A stretch of DNA of 64,000 nt, from the NCBI RefSeq assembly GCF_014212055.1, contig NZ_JACJVO010000001.1, positions 67,406-131,405 on the forward strand, read 5' to 3'. Shown one piece after another: positions 38,058-46,419 of this stretch (positions are counted from its first letter, which is position 1; each line of letters starts with the position of its first letter). Under the pieces are notes generated by a model, which made no database searches, was not told the DNA's origin, and worked only from the letters and a program-made list of their open reading frames with translations. Source of the stretch: Cohnella zeiphila (GTDB taxonomy: Bacteria > Bacillota > Bacilli > Paenibacillales > Paenibacillaceae). Position numbers and translations under genes: made by a program.

Positions 38058-39317
38058 ATGGGATTCCAGAAACCGCCGGGCACGCAGGACGCGCTCCCCG
38101 GCATCGCGGAGACGTGGCAATTCGTGGAGCGGACCGCAAGAGACCTGTGCCGGCGCTTCCACTTCCGCGAGATTCGGACGCCGATCTTCGAGACGACTGA
38201 GCTGTACCGGCGGGGGGTCGGCGAGACGACCGACATCGTGGAGAAGGAGATGTACACGTTCGAGGACCGCGGCAAGCGCAGCATGACGCTGCGTCCGGAA
38301 GGAACGGCCGGCGTCGTCCGGGCTTACGTCGAGAACAAGCTGTACGGAGAACCGGACCTGGCCAAGCTGTATTACATCGGCCCGATGTTCCGCTACGAGC
38401 GGGCGCAGGCGGGACGGTACCGCCAGTTCCACCAGTTCGGCGTGGAGGCGATCGGCTCCGCCGATCCGGCGCTGGACGCCGAAGTGATCGCGCTCGGATA
38501 CGGCTTCTACAAAGAGCTCGGGCTAAGCGGCGTCACGGTCGAGATCAATTCCGTCGGCACGCCGGCGGTGCGGGCAGCGTTCCGCGCCAAGCTGCTGGAC
38601 TTTCTGCTGCCGATGAAGGATAGCCTGTGCGAGGACTGCCAGTCCCGGATCGAGCGCAACCCGCTGCGCGTGCTCGATTGCAAGGTCGACCAGCACAAGT
38701 TCGCGGACGCGCCTTCCATTCTGGACAGCTTGGACGAGGAGTGCACGGCGCACTTCGCCCGCGTCCGCGAATGCCTGGACGCGATGAACATTCCGTACGC
38801 CGTCAACCCCCGCCTCGTCCGCGGACTCGACTATTACACGCACACCGCGTTCGAGTACAAGGCGCAAGGCATCGGCGCCATCGATACGGTCGGCGGCGGC
38901 GGCCGCTATAACGGTCTCGTCGCGGACATCGGCGGCGACGACCGCCCGGGCGTCGGCCTCGGCATCGGACTGGAGCGCACGCTGCTGCTGCTTGAGAGCC
39001 AAGGCGTAAAGCCGCCCGTCGGCTCTCCCGTCGACATTTACCTGATCGCGATGGGCGAGCGGGCCGAGCGGGAAGCGCCTGCCATCGTGCAGCGGCTGCG
39101 GGAAGCGGGGATCGCCGTCGAGCGCGATTACCAAGGGCGCAAGACCAAGGCGCTGTTCAAAGCGGCGGACCGGGCCGGCGCGACGTATGCGGCCATTCTC
39201 GGCGACGACGAGCTGGACAGGGGCGAGATCGCCTTGAAGAACATGGCGTCCCAGGAGCAGCGGAACGTTCCGCTGGACGGCCTGATCGAAGCTTTGCGAA
39301 CATCCATAACGGAGTGA
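38058..39317 (+). CDS. hisS: histidyl-tRNA synthetase
   Basis: The class II synthetase shows motif 1 near the N-terminus (PPGTQDALPG...FREIRTPIFE), motif 2 (YIGPMFRYERAQAGRYRQFHQ), the histidine-specific LVRGLDYYTHTAFEY and motif 3 (GVGLGIGLERTLLL), then an anticodon-binding domain. I start at ATG 38058 with AAAGGGTGG upstream; a GTG four codons earlier is possible. It is the first gene after the T-box and lies 18 bases before aspS. Confidence 0.97.
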   Translation: MGFQKPPGTQDALPGIAETWQFVERTARDLCRRFHFREIRTPIFETTELYRRGVGETTDIVEKEMYTFEDRGKRSMTLRPEGTAGVVRAYVENKLYGEPDLAKLYYIGPMFRYERAQAGRYRQFHQFGVEAIGSADPALDAEVIALGYGFYKELGLSGVTVEINSVGTPAVRAAFRAKLLDFLLPMKDSLCEDCQSRIERNPLRVLDCKVDQHKFADAPSILDSLDEECTAHFARVRECLDAMNIPYAVNPRLVRGLDYYTHTAFEYKAQGIGAIDTVGGGGRYNGLVADIGGDDRPGVGLGIGLERTLLLLESQGVKPPVGSPVDIYLIAMGERAEREAPAIVQRLREAGIAVERDYQGRKTKALFKAADRAGATYAAILGDDELDRGEIALKNMASQEQRNVPLDGLIEALRTSITE

Positions 39318-39335
39318 GAAAAGGGGAAATGGACC

Positions 39336-41162
39336 ATGATGCTTAAAAACCACGACTGCGGCACGTTAACCAAACAGCACGTCGGACAGAACGTCGTCCT
39401 GAACGGATGGGTACAGGGCTGGCGCGACTTCGGCGGCATTCTGTTCATCGATCTGCGCGACCGGACCGGCATCGTCCAGGTGGTATTCAATCCGGAATTT
39501 TCCAAGGAAGCGCTGGAGATCGCCAGCCGCGCCCGCAACGAATATGTGCTGGCCGTTCAAGGGCAAGTCGTCGAGCGCGATCCCGAGACGTTCAATCCGA
39601 ACCTCGCCACCGGCGAGATCGAGATCCGCGTCCAGCAGGTAGAGATCGTCAATTCGGCCAAAACGCCGCCGTTCCCGATCGAAGACGGCGTCGAAGTCGA
39701 CGAGTCGCTTCGGCTGAAGTACCGCTATCTCGACCTGCGCCGTCCGGAGATGCAGCAGACGCTGCGGCTCCGTTCGAAGGCGACCAAAGTGTTCCGCGAC
39801 TACTTGGACGACAATGGCTTTATCGACGTGGAGACGCCGATTCTGACGCTCAGCACGCCGGAAGGCGCCCGCGACTATCTGGTGCCGAGCCGCGTGCATC
39901 CGGGCGAATTTTTCGCCCTGCCGCAATCTCCGCAGCTGTTCAAGCAACTGCTTATGATCGGCGGCATCGAACGCTATTATCAAGTGGCCCGCTGCTTCCG
40001 CGACGAAGACTTGCGCGCCGACCGTCAGCCTGAATTCACGCAGGTGGACATCGAGACGTCGTTCCTTTCGCAAGAGCAGCTGTTGACGATGATGGAAAAT
40101 CTGATGGTCAAGCTGTTCCGCGAGACGATCGGCGTGGAGGTCGAGACGCCGTTCCAGCGGCTGACGTATCACGACGCGATTCACAAGTACGGCTCCGATA
40201 AGCCGGACCTTCGCTTCGGCCTTGAGATCGAGGACGTCACCGACATCGTGAAGAACAGCGACGTCAAAGTGTTCGCTTCCGTCGCCGCGTCCGGCGGCGT
40301 CGTCAAGGCGCTCAACGCCAAAGGCTGCGCCAGCTGGAGCCGCAAGGAGCTCGACGATCTGCAGCCTTTCGCGGCCCGCTACGGCGGCAAAGGCATTGCC
40401 TGGATCACCGTCAAGGACGGCGAATGGCGCGGCCCGATCGTCAAGTTCTTCAAGCCGGAAGAGATCGCCGCGCTGACCGAGCGGCTGAACGTCGAAGAAG
40501 GCGACCTGCTCACTTTCTCGGCAGACAAGCTGAAAACGGCCGCGGACGTCATGGGCAACCTGCGCCTGAAGGTCGGACGCGAGCTCGGGCTGATCGACAA
40601 CAGCCGGTTCAAGTTCCTCTGGGTGACCGACTTCCCGTTGGTCGAGTGGGACGAAGAGGCGAAGAGATACGTGGCGCTGCACCATCCGTTCACCCGTCCG
40701 CATGACGACGATCTGCACCTCTTCGACACCGATCCGGGCGCGATCCGCGCGCAAGCGTACGACATCGTGCTGAACGGCTATGAGGTCGGCGGCGGCTCGA
40801 TGCGGATCTACCGCCGAGACGTGCAGGAGAAGATGTTCGCCGCGCTCGGGTTTACGATGGAGGAAGCGAAGGAAAGATTCGGCTTCTTCCTTGACGCGTT
40901 CGAATACGGCACGCCTCCTCACGGGGGAATCGCCTTCGGCCTGGACCGCCTGATCATGCTGCTGGCCGGCCGCACGAACCTGCGCGAGACGATCGCGTTC
41001 CCGAAAACGGCCAGCGCCACCGACCTGCTGACCGACGCGCCGTCCGCCGTGACCGAACGCCAGCTGGACGACCTGCATATCCGCTTGTCGGCCAAGGCGC
41101 TCGCCGCCCAAGCGAAGGCGGCCGCGCCCCAGCCTTCCGAAGAACCCGCCCCTCAGGCGTAA
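39336..41162 (+). CDS. aspS: aspartyl-tRNA synthetase
   Basis: The 608-residue bacterial-type AspRS has an N-terminal OB-fold ([26 protein letters not shown]), motif 2 ([18 protein letters not shown]), the bacterial GAD insertion (about 290-420) and motif 3 ([16 protein letters not shown]). A C-terminal tail rich in Ala, Pro and Gln ([14 protein letters not shown]) is variable in the family. It is read with hisS under the T-box and followed by a terminator. Confidence 0.97.
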   Translation: MMLKNHDCGTLTKQHVGQNVVLNGWVQGWRDFGGILFIDLRDRTGIVQVVFNPEFSKEALEIASRARNEYVLAVQGQVVERDPETFNPNLATGEIEIRVQQVEIVNSAKTPPFPIEDGVEVDESLRLKYRYLDLRRPEMQQTLRLRSKATKVFRDYLDDNGFIDVETPILTLSTPEGARDYLVPSRVHPGEFFALPQSPQLFKQLLMIGGIERYYQVARCFRDEDLRADRQPEFTQVDIETSFLSQEQLLTMMENLMVKLFRETIGVEVETPFQRLTYHDAIHKYGSDKPDLRFGLEIEDVTDIVKNSDVKVFASVAASGGVVKALNAKGCASWSRKELDDLQPFAARYGGKGIAWITVKDGEWRGPIVKFFKPEEIAALTERLNVEEGDLLTFSADKLKTAADVMGNLRLKVGRELGLIDNSRFKFLWVTDFPLVEWDEEAKRYVALHHPFTRPHDDDLHLFDTDPGAIRAQAYDIVLNGYEVGGGSMRIYRRDVQEKMFAALGFTMEEAKERFGFFLDAFEYGTPPHGGIAFGLDRLIMLLAGRTNLRETIAFPKTASATDLLTDAPSAVTERQLDDLHIRLSAKALAAQAKAAAPQPSEEPAPQA

Positions 41163-41177
41163 GCCGCCGCGGGCTTG

Positions 41178-41217
41178 ACGCCGCACCGCCGGTCGGACCC
41201 GGGCGCGGCGTCTTTTC
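41178..41217 (+). terminator. terminator after aspS
   Basis: Stem GACGCCGC/GCGGCGTC, 20-base loop that can fold further, then TTTT. Confidence 0.75.
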
Positions 41218-41246
41218 ATCCTAACGTTAAGGAGTGAAGGTTCGAT

Positions 41247-42005
41247 ATGCTGCACCAGTTCTCGAGAACGGAACTTGCGATCGGCCCGGAAGGCTTGGCG
41301 GTTCTGAAGGGAAGCACGGTCGCCGTACTCGGCATCGGCGGCGTCGGCTCGATCGCGGCCGAGGCGCTGGCCCGATCCGGCGTCGGCCGGATCGTCATGA
41401 TCGACAAGGACGTCGTGGACATCACGAACATCAACCGGCAGATCCATGCGCTGACGACGACGATCGGACAGCCCAAGGCGGACCTGATGCGCGACCGGAT
41501 CAAGCTGATCAATCCCGATTGCGACGCGATCGCCATGCGCATGTTCTACACCGAGGAGACGTACGAGGAACTGTTCAAGTACGAGCTCGATTATGTGATC
41601 GACGCTTCCGATACGATCTCCTACAAGATTCACCTGATCAAGGAATGCCTGAAACGAGGCATTCCGATCATCTCCAGCATGGGGGCGGCGAACAAGACCG
41701 ACCCGTCGCGCTTCGAAGTCGCCGACATTTCGAAGACGAGCGTCGATCCGATCGCCCGGGTCGTTCGCCAGAAGCTCCGCAAGGAAGGGATCAAGAAGGG
41801 CGTCAAGGTCGTCTTCTCCAAAGAAGAGCCGCTCAAGCCGCTGGAGGACGTCACCCAGCGCATCGTTCCCGATACCGCTCCCAAGGAGATCCGCAAGGCG
41901 CAGCAGCCGCCTTCGAGCAACGCTTTCGTGCCGCCGGTGGCCGGGCTGATCATGGTCAGCGTGGTGTTCCGCGAGCTGCTGGAGAAGGGCAAAACGAATA
42001 CGTAA
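41247..42005 (+). CDS. tcdA: tRNA threonylcarbamoyladenosine dehydratase (TcdA)
   Basis: This E1-like (ThiF/MoeB superfamily) enzyme cyclises t6A to ct6A at position 37 of ANN-decoding tRNAs. The ATP-binding motif LGIGGVGS is followed by INRQIHAL, and the family segment SSMGAANKTDPSRFEVADIS. A C-terminal hydrophobic helix ends the 252-residue protein. No CxxC zinc pairs are present, as in the TcdA subgroup. The gene follows aspS, as yrvM does in Bacillus. Confidence 0.93.
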   Translation: MLHQFSRTELAIGPEGLAVLKGSTVAVLGIGGVGSIAAEALARSGVGRIVMIDKDVVDITNINRQIHALTTTIGQPKADLMRDRIKLINPDCDAIAMRMFYTEETYEELFKYELDYVIDASDTISYKIHLIKECLKRGIPIISSMGAANKTDPSRFEVADISKTSVDPIARVVRQKLRKEGIKKGVKVVFSKEEPLKPLEDVTQRIVPDTAPKEIRKAQQPPSSNAFVPPVAGLIMVSVVFRELLEKGKTNT

Positions 42006-42008
42006 GAG

Positions 42009-42045
42009 AGGCCCGAGGGTGCAATTTGCCCTTCGGCCTTTTTCG
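42009..42045 (+). terminator. terminator after tcdA
   Basis: Imperfect stem AGGCCCGAGGG/CCCTTCGGCCT with a 9-base loop and TTTTTCGTTT tail. Confidence 0.7.
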
Positions 42046-42174
42046 TTTCAGTCGCGTCCGGCCCGGCGTACGCCGCATTCCGCCTCTTTTTGCGGACGAA
42101 CAACGCTTGTCTCTGTCGGGGGGCGGCATGTCCGCATAATAATGTAACATCTCTACTTGAAGGAGGTGTTCGCA

Positions 42175-42372
42175 ATGAGGAACGCTTGGAGAAACGGCTG
42201 TGAATGGACAGGCCATCGTTCCGGTCATCGTTCCGGAGGCCATTCCGGCGGTCGTTCCGGTGGCCGTTCCAAGGGCCATTCCGGAGGACGTTCCGGAGGA
42301 CATTCCAAGGGACATTCCAAGGGCCATTCCGGAGGACGTTCCGGCGGCCGCTCCGGCTGGACGGAAGAATGA
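42175..42372 (+). CDS. 65-residue serine-periodic Ser/Gly/His/Arg repeat protein, CotG-like candidate
   Basis: The ATG is preceded by AAGGAGGTG at ideal spacing and the gene ends before its own terminator, so it looks like a real monocistronic gene. After a 12-residue head with two tryptophans and a cysteine, residues 13-61 are twelve four-residue units such as SGGH, SGGR and SKGH. Serine falls at every fourth position from S16 to S60, each preceded by His or Arg. CotG of Bacillus is likewise a Ser/basic repeat coat protein phosphorylated by CotH, and a CotH-type kinase gene lies 150 bases downstream. I infer a small coat protein and kinase substrate. I recognise no named family. Confidence 0.7.
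   Translation: MRNAWRNGCEWTGHRSGHRSGGHSGGRSGGRSKGHSGGRSGGHSKGHSKGHSGGRSGGRSGWTEE
42211..42354 (+). repeat. twelve tandem 12-bp units in the serine-repeat gene
   Basis: Each unit is of the type GGAGGACATTCC or AAGGGCCATTCC, ending in TCC (one copy CTCC). All three forward frames stay open because the unit lacks stops. Confidence 0.85.
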
Positions 42373-42388
42373 CAGTTGCCGGCTTGAT

Positions 42389-42420
42389 GCCGCTTCGGCC
42401 TGCTCCGGAGCGGCTTTTTC
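42389..42420 (+). terminator. terminator after the serine-repeat gene
   Basis: Stem GCCGCT/AGCGGC with a 14-base loop and a TTTTTC tail. Confidence 0.82.
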
Positions 42421-42521
42421 TTGGTTTGGCGACCGACTAGACGAATGCCGTTTCCGCATTTGACCGGTGCTCATAGGCTATCAGGAACGAAAAGGCCTGC
42501 CCGGGGAAAGGCGGAGACGTC

Positions 42522-43577
42522 ATGGCATTGCCGATCAGAAGCTTGCACTTAGGGGAAAACGAGAATTACGAGCTCGAACGGAATCTGTGGAACGACCGCT
42601 TCATTGCGGCGACGATGCGGGTGAACGGCCAATCCTCGAAAGTGCTGGTGCGATATCGGGGCGGGCATACCCGCACGTATCCGAAGCGCTCGTACGAAGT
42701 CGTTCGCCAGGGCCGAGTCTATCATTACAACGCCGAGTTCGACGATCCGTCGATGATCCGCAATGCGCTTTCCTTCCGCTTTTTCGAATGGCTGAAAGTG
42801 CCGAGCCCGCGTACCCGGCACGTGCTGCTGTACCGCAACGGGGAACCGCTCGGCGTATACTTGGAGATCGAGGGCGTGGAGCGGCACTTTTTTCGCAAGA
42901 GGGGGATCGGGTACGCCTCTTTGTTCTATGCGGTCAATAACGACGCCAATTTCGAGCTTCGCGCCTCGGACAGCCTGCACCACAAAAGCTCGTTGCTGTC
43001 GGGGTATGAGCATAAGGCGGGCGGATATGAGGAGAGAGCCCGTCTGATGTCTTTTATTAAGGGCATTCACGAACATAACGGATCCAAGGCGGCCTCGTTC
43101 CTCAAATGCCGGTTGGACACGGATAACTATTTGCGATGGCTGGCCGGGGCGGTGCTTACGGGCAACTACGACGGCTTCGAGCAGAACTATGCCTTGTACC
43201 GCCATCGGAAATCGGGCAAATTCCGCATCATTCCGTGGGATTACGAAGGAACCTGGGGGCGGAACTGCTACGGCAACGTCGTCTCCAGCGGGCTGGTGGA
43301 CGTCAAAGGCTATAACGCGCTGTCCGCCAAGCTGCTCGAACAGCCGGCGTTCCGGGCGCGCTACAAGACGATTCTGGCGGAGGCGCTTCGCGGCCCCTTT
43401 ACCGAACGAAGGCTGATGCCTGTCGTTCGCCGTATGATGGGAGAGCTGTCCCCGCATATTCGGAAAGATACGATGCAGAGATGGGAGTTCTCCGAATTCC
43501 GAGGCGAAGAAGAACGAATCCGCACATACATCCGCGAGCGAAGGAAGCTGATCGCCGCCGCGATTCGGAAATGGTAA
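42522..43577 (+). CDS. CotH-family atypical protein kinase
   Basis: CotH proteins are secretory-type atypical kinases; in Bacillus, CotH phosphorylates serines of CotB and CotG in the spore coat. The 351-residue protein shows the family landmarks VLVRYRGGHTRTYPKRSYEV (K55), the catalytic-loop-like LTGNYDGFEQNYALYRH (D217) and the metal-binding FRIIPWDYEGTWGRN (D240). No signal peptide is visible, fitting a mother-cell protein. GGCGGAG lies five bases before the ATG. It follows a serine-periodic repeat protein that is an obvious candidate substrate. No terminator separates it from rarA, which has its own -10. Confidence 0.88.
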   Translation: MALPIRSLHLGENENYELERNLWNDRFIAATMRVNGQSSKVLVRYRGGHTRTYPKRSYEVVRQGRVYHYNAEFDDPSMIRNALSFRFFEWLKVPSPRTRHVLLYRNGEPLGVYLEIEGVERHFFRKRGIGYASLFYAVNNDANFELRASDSLHHKSSLLSGYEHKAGGYEERARLMSFIKGIHEHNGSKAASFLKCRLDTDNYLRWLAGAVLTGNYDGFEQNYALYRHRKSGKFRIIPWDYEGTWGRNCYGNVVSSGLVDVKGYNALSAKLLEQPAFRARYKTILAEALRGPFTERRLMPVVRRMMGELSPHIRKDTMQRWEFSEFRGEEERIRTYIRERRKLIAAAIRKW

Positions 43578-43592
43578 ATTTGGCTCCCGTTC

Positions 43593-43601
43593 TGCTATGA
43601 T
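43593..43601 (+). promoter_or_regulatory. extended -10 element before rarA
   Basis: TGCTATGAT lies 25 bases before the rarA ATG; no good -35 is visible. Confidence 0.45.
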
Positions 43602-43625
43602 GGTAGATAGAAAGGCGGGAGAACG

Positions 43626-44942
43626 ATGGATCTATTCAGCTACCAGACCGAGGCGGAACCGAGAAGGCGGCTGCTGGCCGACCGAATGAGACCCGAGACG
43701 CTGGAGGAATATATCGGACAGGAGCATATCGTCGGTCCGGGCAAGCTGCTGCGGCGGGCGATCGAAGGGGACGCCGTGACGTCCATCGTGCTCTTCGGTC
43801 CGCCCGGCTGCGGCAAGACGACGCTGGCTCATATTATCTCGAAGCAGACGGAAGGCGAGTTCGTTCGGCTGAATGCGGTGGAAGCATCCGTCAAGGACGT
43901 TCGGGAAGTCATCGAGCAGGCGGAAAACAACAAAAACATGTACGGTCGCAAAACGATCCTTTTTCTCGACGAGGTGCATCGCTTTAACAGCGCTCGGCAG
44001 GACGCCTTGCTGCCGGCGGTCGAGAAAGGCGTCATCGTCTTCATCGGGGCGACGACGGAAAATCCGTACCATTCGATCAACGGCGCCTTGCTGTCGCGTT
44101 CGACGCTGTTCCGGTTGCAGCCGCTGACGAAGGAGCATTCGCTGCTCGCGATGCGGCGGGCGCTCGCGGATCCGGTCAAAGGGCTTGGTTTTATGAAGCT
44201 GAAGGTTGACGAGGATGCGCTGGAGCATCTCGCGTCCATGGCGAACGGGGACATTCGCCGGGCGCTGACCGCGCTTGAACTGGCCGCCGTCACGACGCCT
44301 TCGGAGCCGGACGGTTCGGTGCGGATCACGGTGGAGATCGCCGAGGAATCCATCCGCCAGCCGTCCGTTCAAGCCGACGAGTCGACGCAGTATGACGTGC
44401 TGTCCGCCTTCCATAAGAGCGTTCGCGGGTCCAGCGACGCGGCGCTGTTCTGGTTCCTGTACGCGGTGGAGAAGCTGGGGATGGATCCGATGGTGTTCAT
44501 CCGCCGTCTGACCGTCGCTTGCAGCGAAGATATCGGACTGGCCAACCCCCAGGCGATGGTGCAGGCGGTCAGCGCGATGGAAGCGTACCACCGGATCGGC
44601 TGGCCGGAGGCAAAATACATCATTGCCCAAGCGATTTTGTTCGCGGTGGAAAGCCCGAAGTCCAACTCCATTGCCGTGACGATCGGCCGTATGATGGAGA
44701 CGATGGACGGGCTGAAATCGGCGGAGGTGCCGATTCATCTGCGGGACGCCCATTACAGCGGCGCGAAGAAGCTCGGCCACGTCGGCTACCTTTATCCTCA
44801 CGACTATCCGGGCCATTACGTGGACCAGCAATATTTGCCCGACGCCATCCGGGATCAGGTGTTTTTCGAAGCGTCCGAACAAGGGATGGAGGATAAGATG
44901 AGGCAAAATCAAGAGCGTCGCCGGTCGAAGGGGAAGCGATAA
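43626..44942 (+). CDS. rarA: replication-associated recombination protein A (RarA/MgsA)
   Basis: This AAA+ ATPase of the clamp-loader clade acts at stalled forks. It shows the N-terminal RMRPETLEEYIGQEHI, Walker A FGPPGCGKTT, Walker B FLDEVHRF, sensor 1 IGATTENPYHSIN, and the C-terminal tetramerisation region (EDIGLANPQA...). The 438-residue length is standard. GGCGGGAG precedes the ATG. In Bacillus the homologue yrvN also follows the aspS-tcdA pair; here the cotH-type genes are inserted between tcdA and rarA. Confidence 0.96.
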   Translation: MDLFSYQTEAEPRRRLLADRMRPETLEEYIGQEHIVGPGKLLRRAIEGDAVTSIVLFGPPGCGKTTLAHIISKQTEGEFVRLNAVEASVKDVREVIEQAENNKNMYGRKTILFLDEVHRFNSARQDALLPAVEKGVIVFIGATTENPYHSINGALLSRSTLFRLQPLTKEHSLLAMRRALADPVKGLGFMKLKVDEDALEHLASMANGDIRRALTALELAAVTTPSEPDGSVRITVEIAEESIRQPSVQADESTQYDVLSAFHKSVRGSSDAALFWFLYAVEKLGMDPMVFIRRLTVACSEDIGLANPQAMVQAVSAMEAYHRIGWPEAKYIIAQAILFAVESPKSNSIAVTIGRMMETMDGLKSAEVPIHLRDAHYSGAKKLGHVGYLYPHDYPGHYVDQQYLPDAIRDQVFFEASEQGMEDKMRQNQERRRSKGKR

Positions 44943-44951
44943 CGGCTTTCG

Positions 44952-44985
44952 GCCGCTTTGCCGGATTCCGGATTGACAAAGCGGC
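44952..44985 (+). terminator. hairpin after rarA overlapping the next promoter
   Basis: GCCGCTTTG and CAAAGCGGC (9 bp) enclose 16 bases. There is no T run, and the -35 box of the next gene lies inside it. Confidence 0.35.
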
Positions 44986-45001
44986 GATGGCCCGACATAA
45001 T
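44973..45001 (+). promoter_or_regulatory. SigA promoter of the zinc exporter gene
   Basis: Consensus TTGACA and CATAAT with a 17-base spacer, 82 bases before the ATG. Confidence 0.85.
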
Positions 45002-45005
45002 ATTT

Positions 45006-45025
45006 ATATGAGCATATGATCATAT
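45006..45025. promoter_or_regulatory. ArsR/SmtB-type (CzrA-like) operator
   Basis: ATATGA-N8-TCATAT, a near-perfect 20-bp palindrome whose inner bases (CATATG) are also symmetric. It covers the likely transcription start of the exporter gene, as CzrA/SmtB zinc-repressor sites do. Confidence 0.65.
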
Positions 45026-45082
45026 ATGGACACAATAAACGTACTTTTTACGGTTAGACGTAGCGGAAAGGAGGCCCGGCGA

Positions 45083-46141
45083 ATGAGCGAAGCGAACGAA
45101 ACCCGGGACCAAGCCACCGATCGCGGTCATGATTGCGGCCATGATCACGGGCATGAAAGCGATCGGGGGCATTCCCATCCCTACGGGACCGACGGCGGGC
45201 ATCGGCACGGACATCATCAAGAGCACGGCCATCCTCACGGTCACCATCACCATGGACACGCCCATTTCGATCCTTCGGGCAACCGCAAGGGGCTTGCGAT
45301 CGCCCTGACGCTGACGTCCGTCATCCTGGTGCTGGAATTCGTAGGCGGGCTGCTTACGAACAGTCTGGCGCTGCTGTCCGACTCCGGCCATATGCTGAGC
45401 GACGTCAGCGCGCTTCTGCTCAGCCTGCTTGCGGCTCATTACGCTTCGCGGCCCGCGACGTTGCGCAAGAGCTACGGCTATCACCGCTTCGAGATCTTGG
45501 CCGCGCTGCTGAACGGAGTCGCCTTGTTCGCCATCGCGGGCTGGATCGTCTGGGAGGCGATCGGCCGGCTGGCGTCCCCCTCGGAGGTCGAAGGATTGCC
45601 GATGATGATCATTGCTTTCATCGGGCTGGCCGCCAATCTGGGGAGCGCTTGGGCGCTCATGCGGAAAGGGGACGTTCACGGCAACGTCAATCTCAGAAGC
45701 GCCTACCTTCACGTGCTGAGCGACGCGCTCGGCTCCGTCGGCGCGCTCCTGGCCGGCTTGTTCATTTATTTGCTGGACTGGACGATTCTCGATCCCGTCA
45801 TTTCCGTCATTGTCTCCGTTCTTATTCTGCGCAGCGCATGGGGCGTCATCCGCCATACGCTGCACGTTCTGATGGAGGGGACGCCGGACGGCGTCGATCC
45901 GGGCGAGATCAAAGGCGCATTGGAGAGGCTGGCCGGCGTGCTGGACGTGCACGATTTGCACGTATGGACGATCACGTCCGGTCTGAATTCCTTAAGCTGC
46001 CATTTGCTCGCGGACGGTCGTTCGGACGGCCAGGAGCTGCTGAAGAGCGCGATCCGGCTGCTGGAAGATCGCTTCGGCATTTCCCACGCCACCATCCAGA
46101 TCGAACATTCCGTGGATTGCCATCGTCCGCTGAAAGTTTGA
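45083..46141 (+). CDS. czcD: CDF zinc/divalent cation exporter (CzcD type)
   Basis: The 352-residue protein has a very His-rich cytoplasmic N-terminus (about 20 His in residues 15-58, e.g. HGHPHGHHHHGHAH), six membrane helices and a C-terminal ferredoxin-like domain. Both transport sites are canonical: SDSGHMLSD in helix 2 and YLHVLSD in helix 5. Such proteins export Zn, Co or Cd by proton antiport. The start at 45083 follows AAAGGAGG; the frame is open to 45026, but that ATG lies in the operator. Regulation by an ArsR-type repressor encoded elsewhere is likely. Confidence 0.93.
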   Translation: MSEANETRDQATDRGHDCGHDHGHESDRGHSHPYGTDGGHRHGHHQEHGHPHGHHHHGHAHFDPSGNRKGLAIALTLTSVILVLEFVGGLLTNSLALLSDSGHMLSDVSALLLSLLAAHYASRPATLRKSYGYHRFEILAALLNGVALFAIAGWIVWEAIGRLASPSEVEGLPMMIIAFIGLAANLGSAWALMRKGDVHGNVNLRSAYLHVLSDALGSVGALLAGLFIYLLDWTILDPVISVIVSVLILRSAWGVIRHTLHVLMEGTPDGVDPGEIKGALERLAGVLDVHDLHVWTITSGLNSLSCHLLADGRSDGQELLKSAIRLLEDRFGISHATIQIEHSVDCHRPLKV

Positions 46142-46152
46142 TGCGGCGGGCG

Positions 46153-46184
46153 AAGGACTCGCTTCTATCGGTTAGAGAGTCCTT
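46153..46184 (+). terminator. hairpin after czcD
   Basis: AAGGACTC and GAGTCCTT (8 bp) around 16 bases, without a T run. A second hairpin, GGACGCGA/TCGCGTCC, lies at 46236-46274 and is followed by GTTTTC. Confidence 0.4.
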
Positions 46185-46374
46185 ATGAGCGGGTATGAGA
46201 GGATATGAGCCGATGGAACGGGAAAAAACGGCCGGGGACGCGATCCCAGCGGATTCATGATCGGCGTCGCGTCCGTTTTCGCGGCGAATCGGCGTTTGAC
46301 GTTCCAAGGCTGGATCGACTAAGCTAAAATAAAGCGAAAACTCGATGGATTTCCATTTTTTATCTTTTCTTTCC

Positions 46375-46419
46375 TAAAGGAGGTGTACCTATCCTCTTGC
46401 CGAGGGTAGGGGGCGTTTG
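46375..46419 (+). promoter_or_regulatory. structured ribosome-binding region
   Basis: TAAAGGAGGTG (46375-46385) is followed by a hairpin CCTATCCTC/GAGGGTAGG (46388-46396 and 46402-46410, loop TTGCC) and then the TTG start at 46417. Linear spacing is 31 bases; with the hairpin folded it becomes about 8. Confidence 0.6.

Noticed and set aside
39366..41633. 755-codon open frame on the minus strand
   Set aside because: Antisense to aspS and tcdA, both certain; the translation is Arg/Asp/Leu-rich shadow sequence without domain features.
42211..42354. 12-bp repeats as a CRISPR array or iteron origin
   Set aside because: Unit length of 12 without spacers and a strongly signalled reading frame show that it is a coding repeat.
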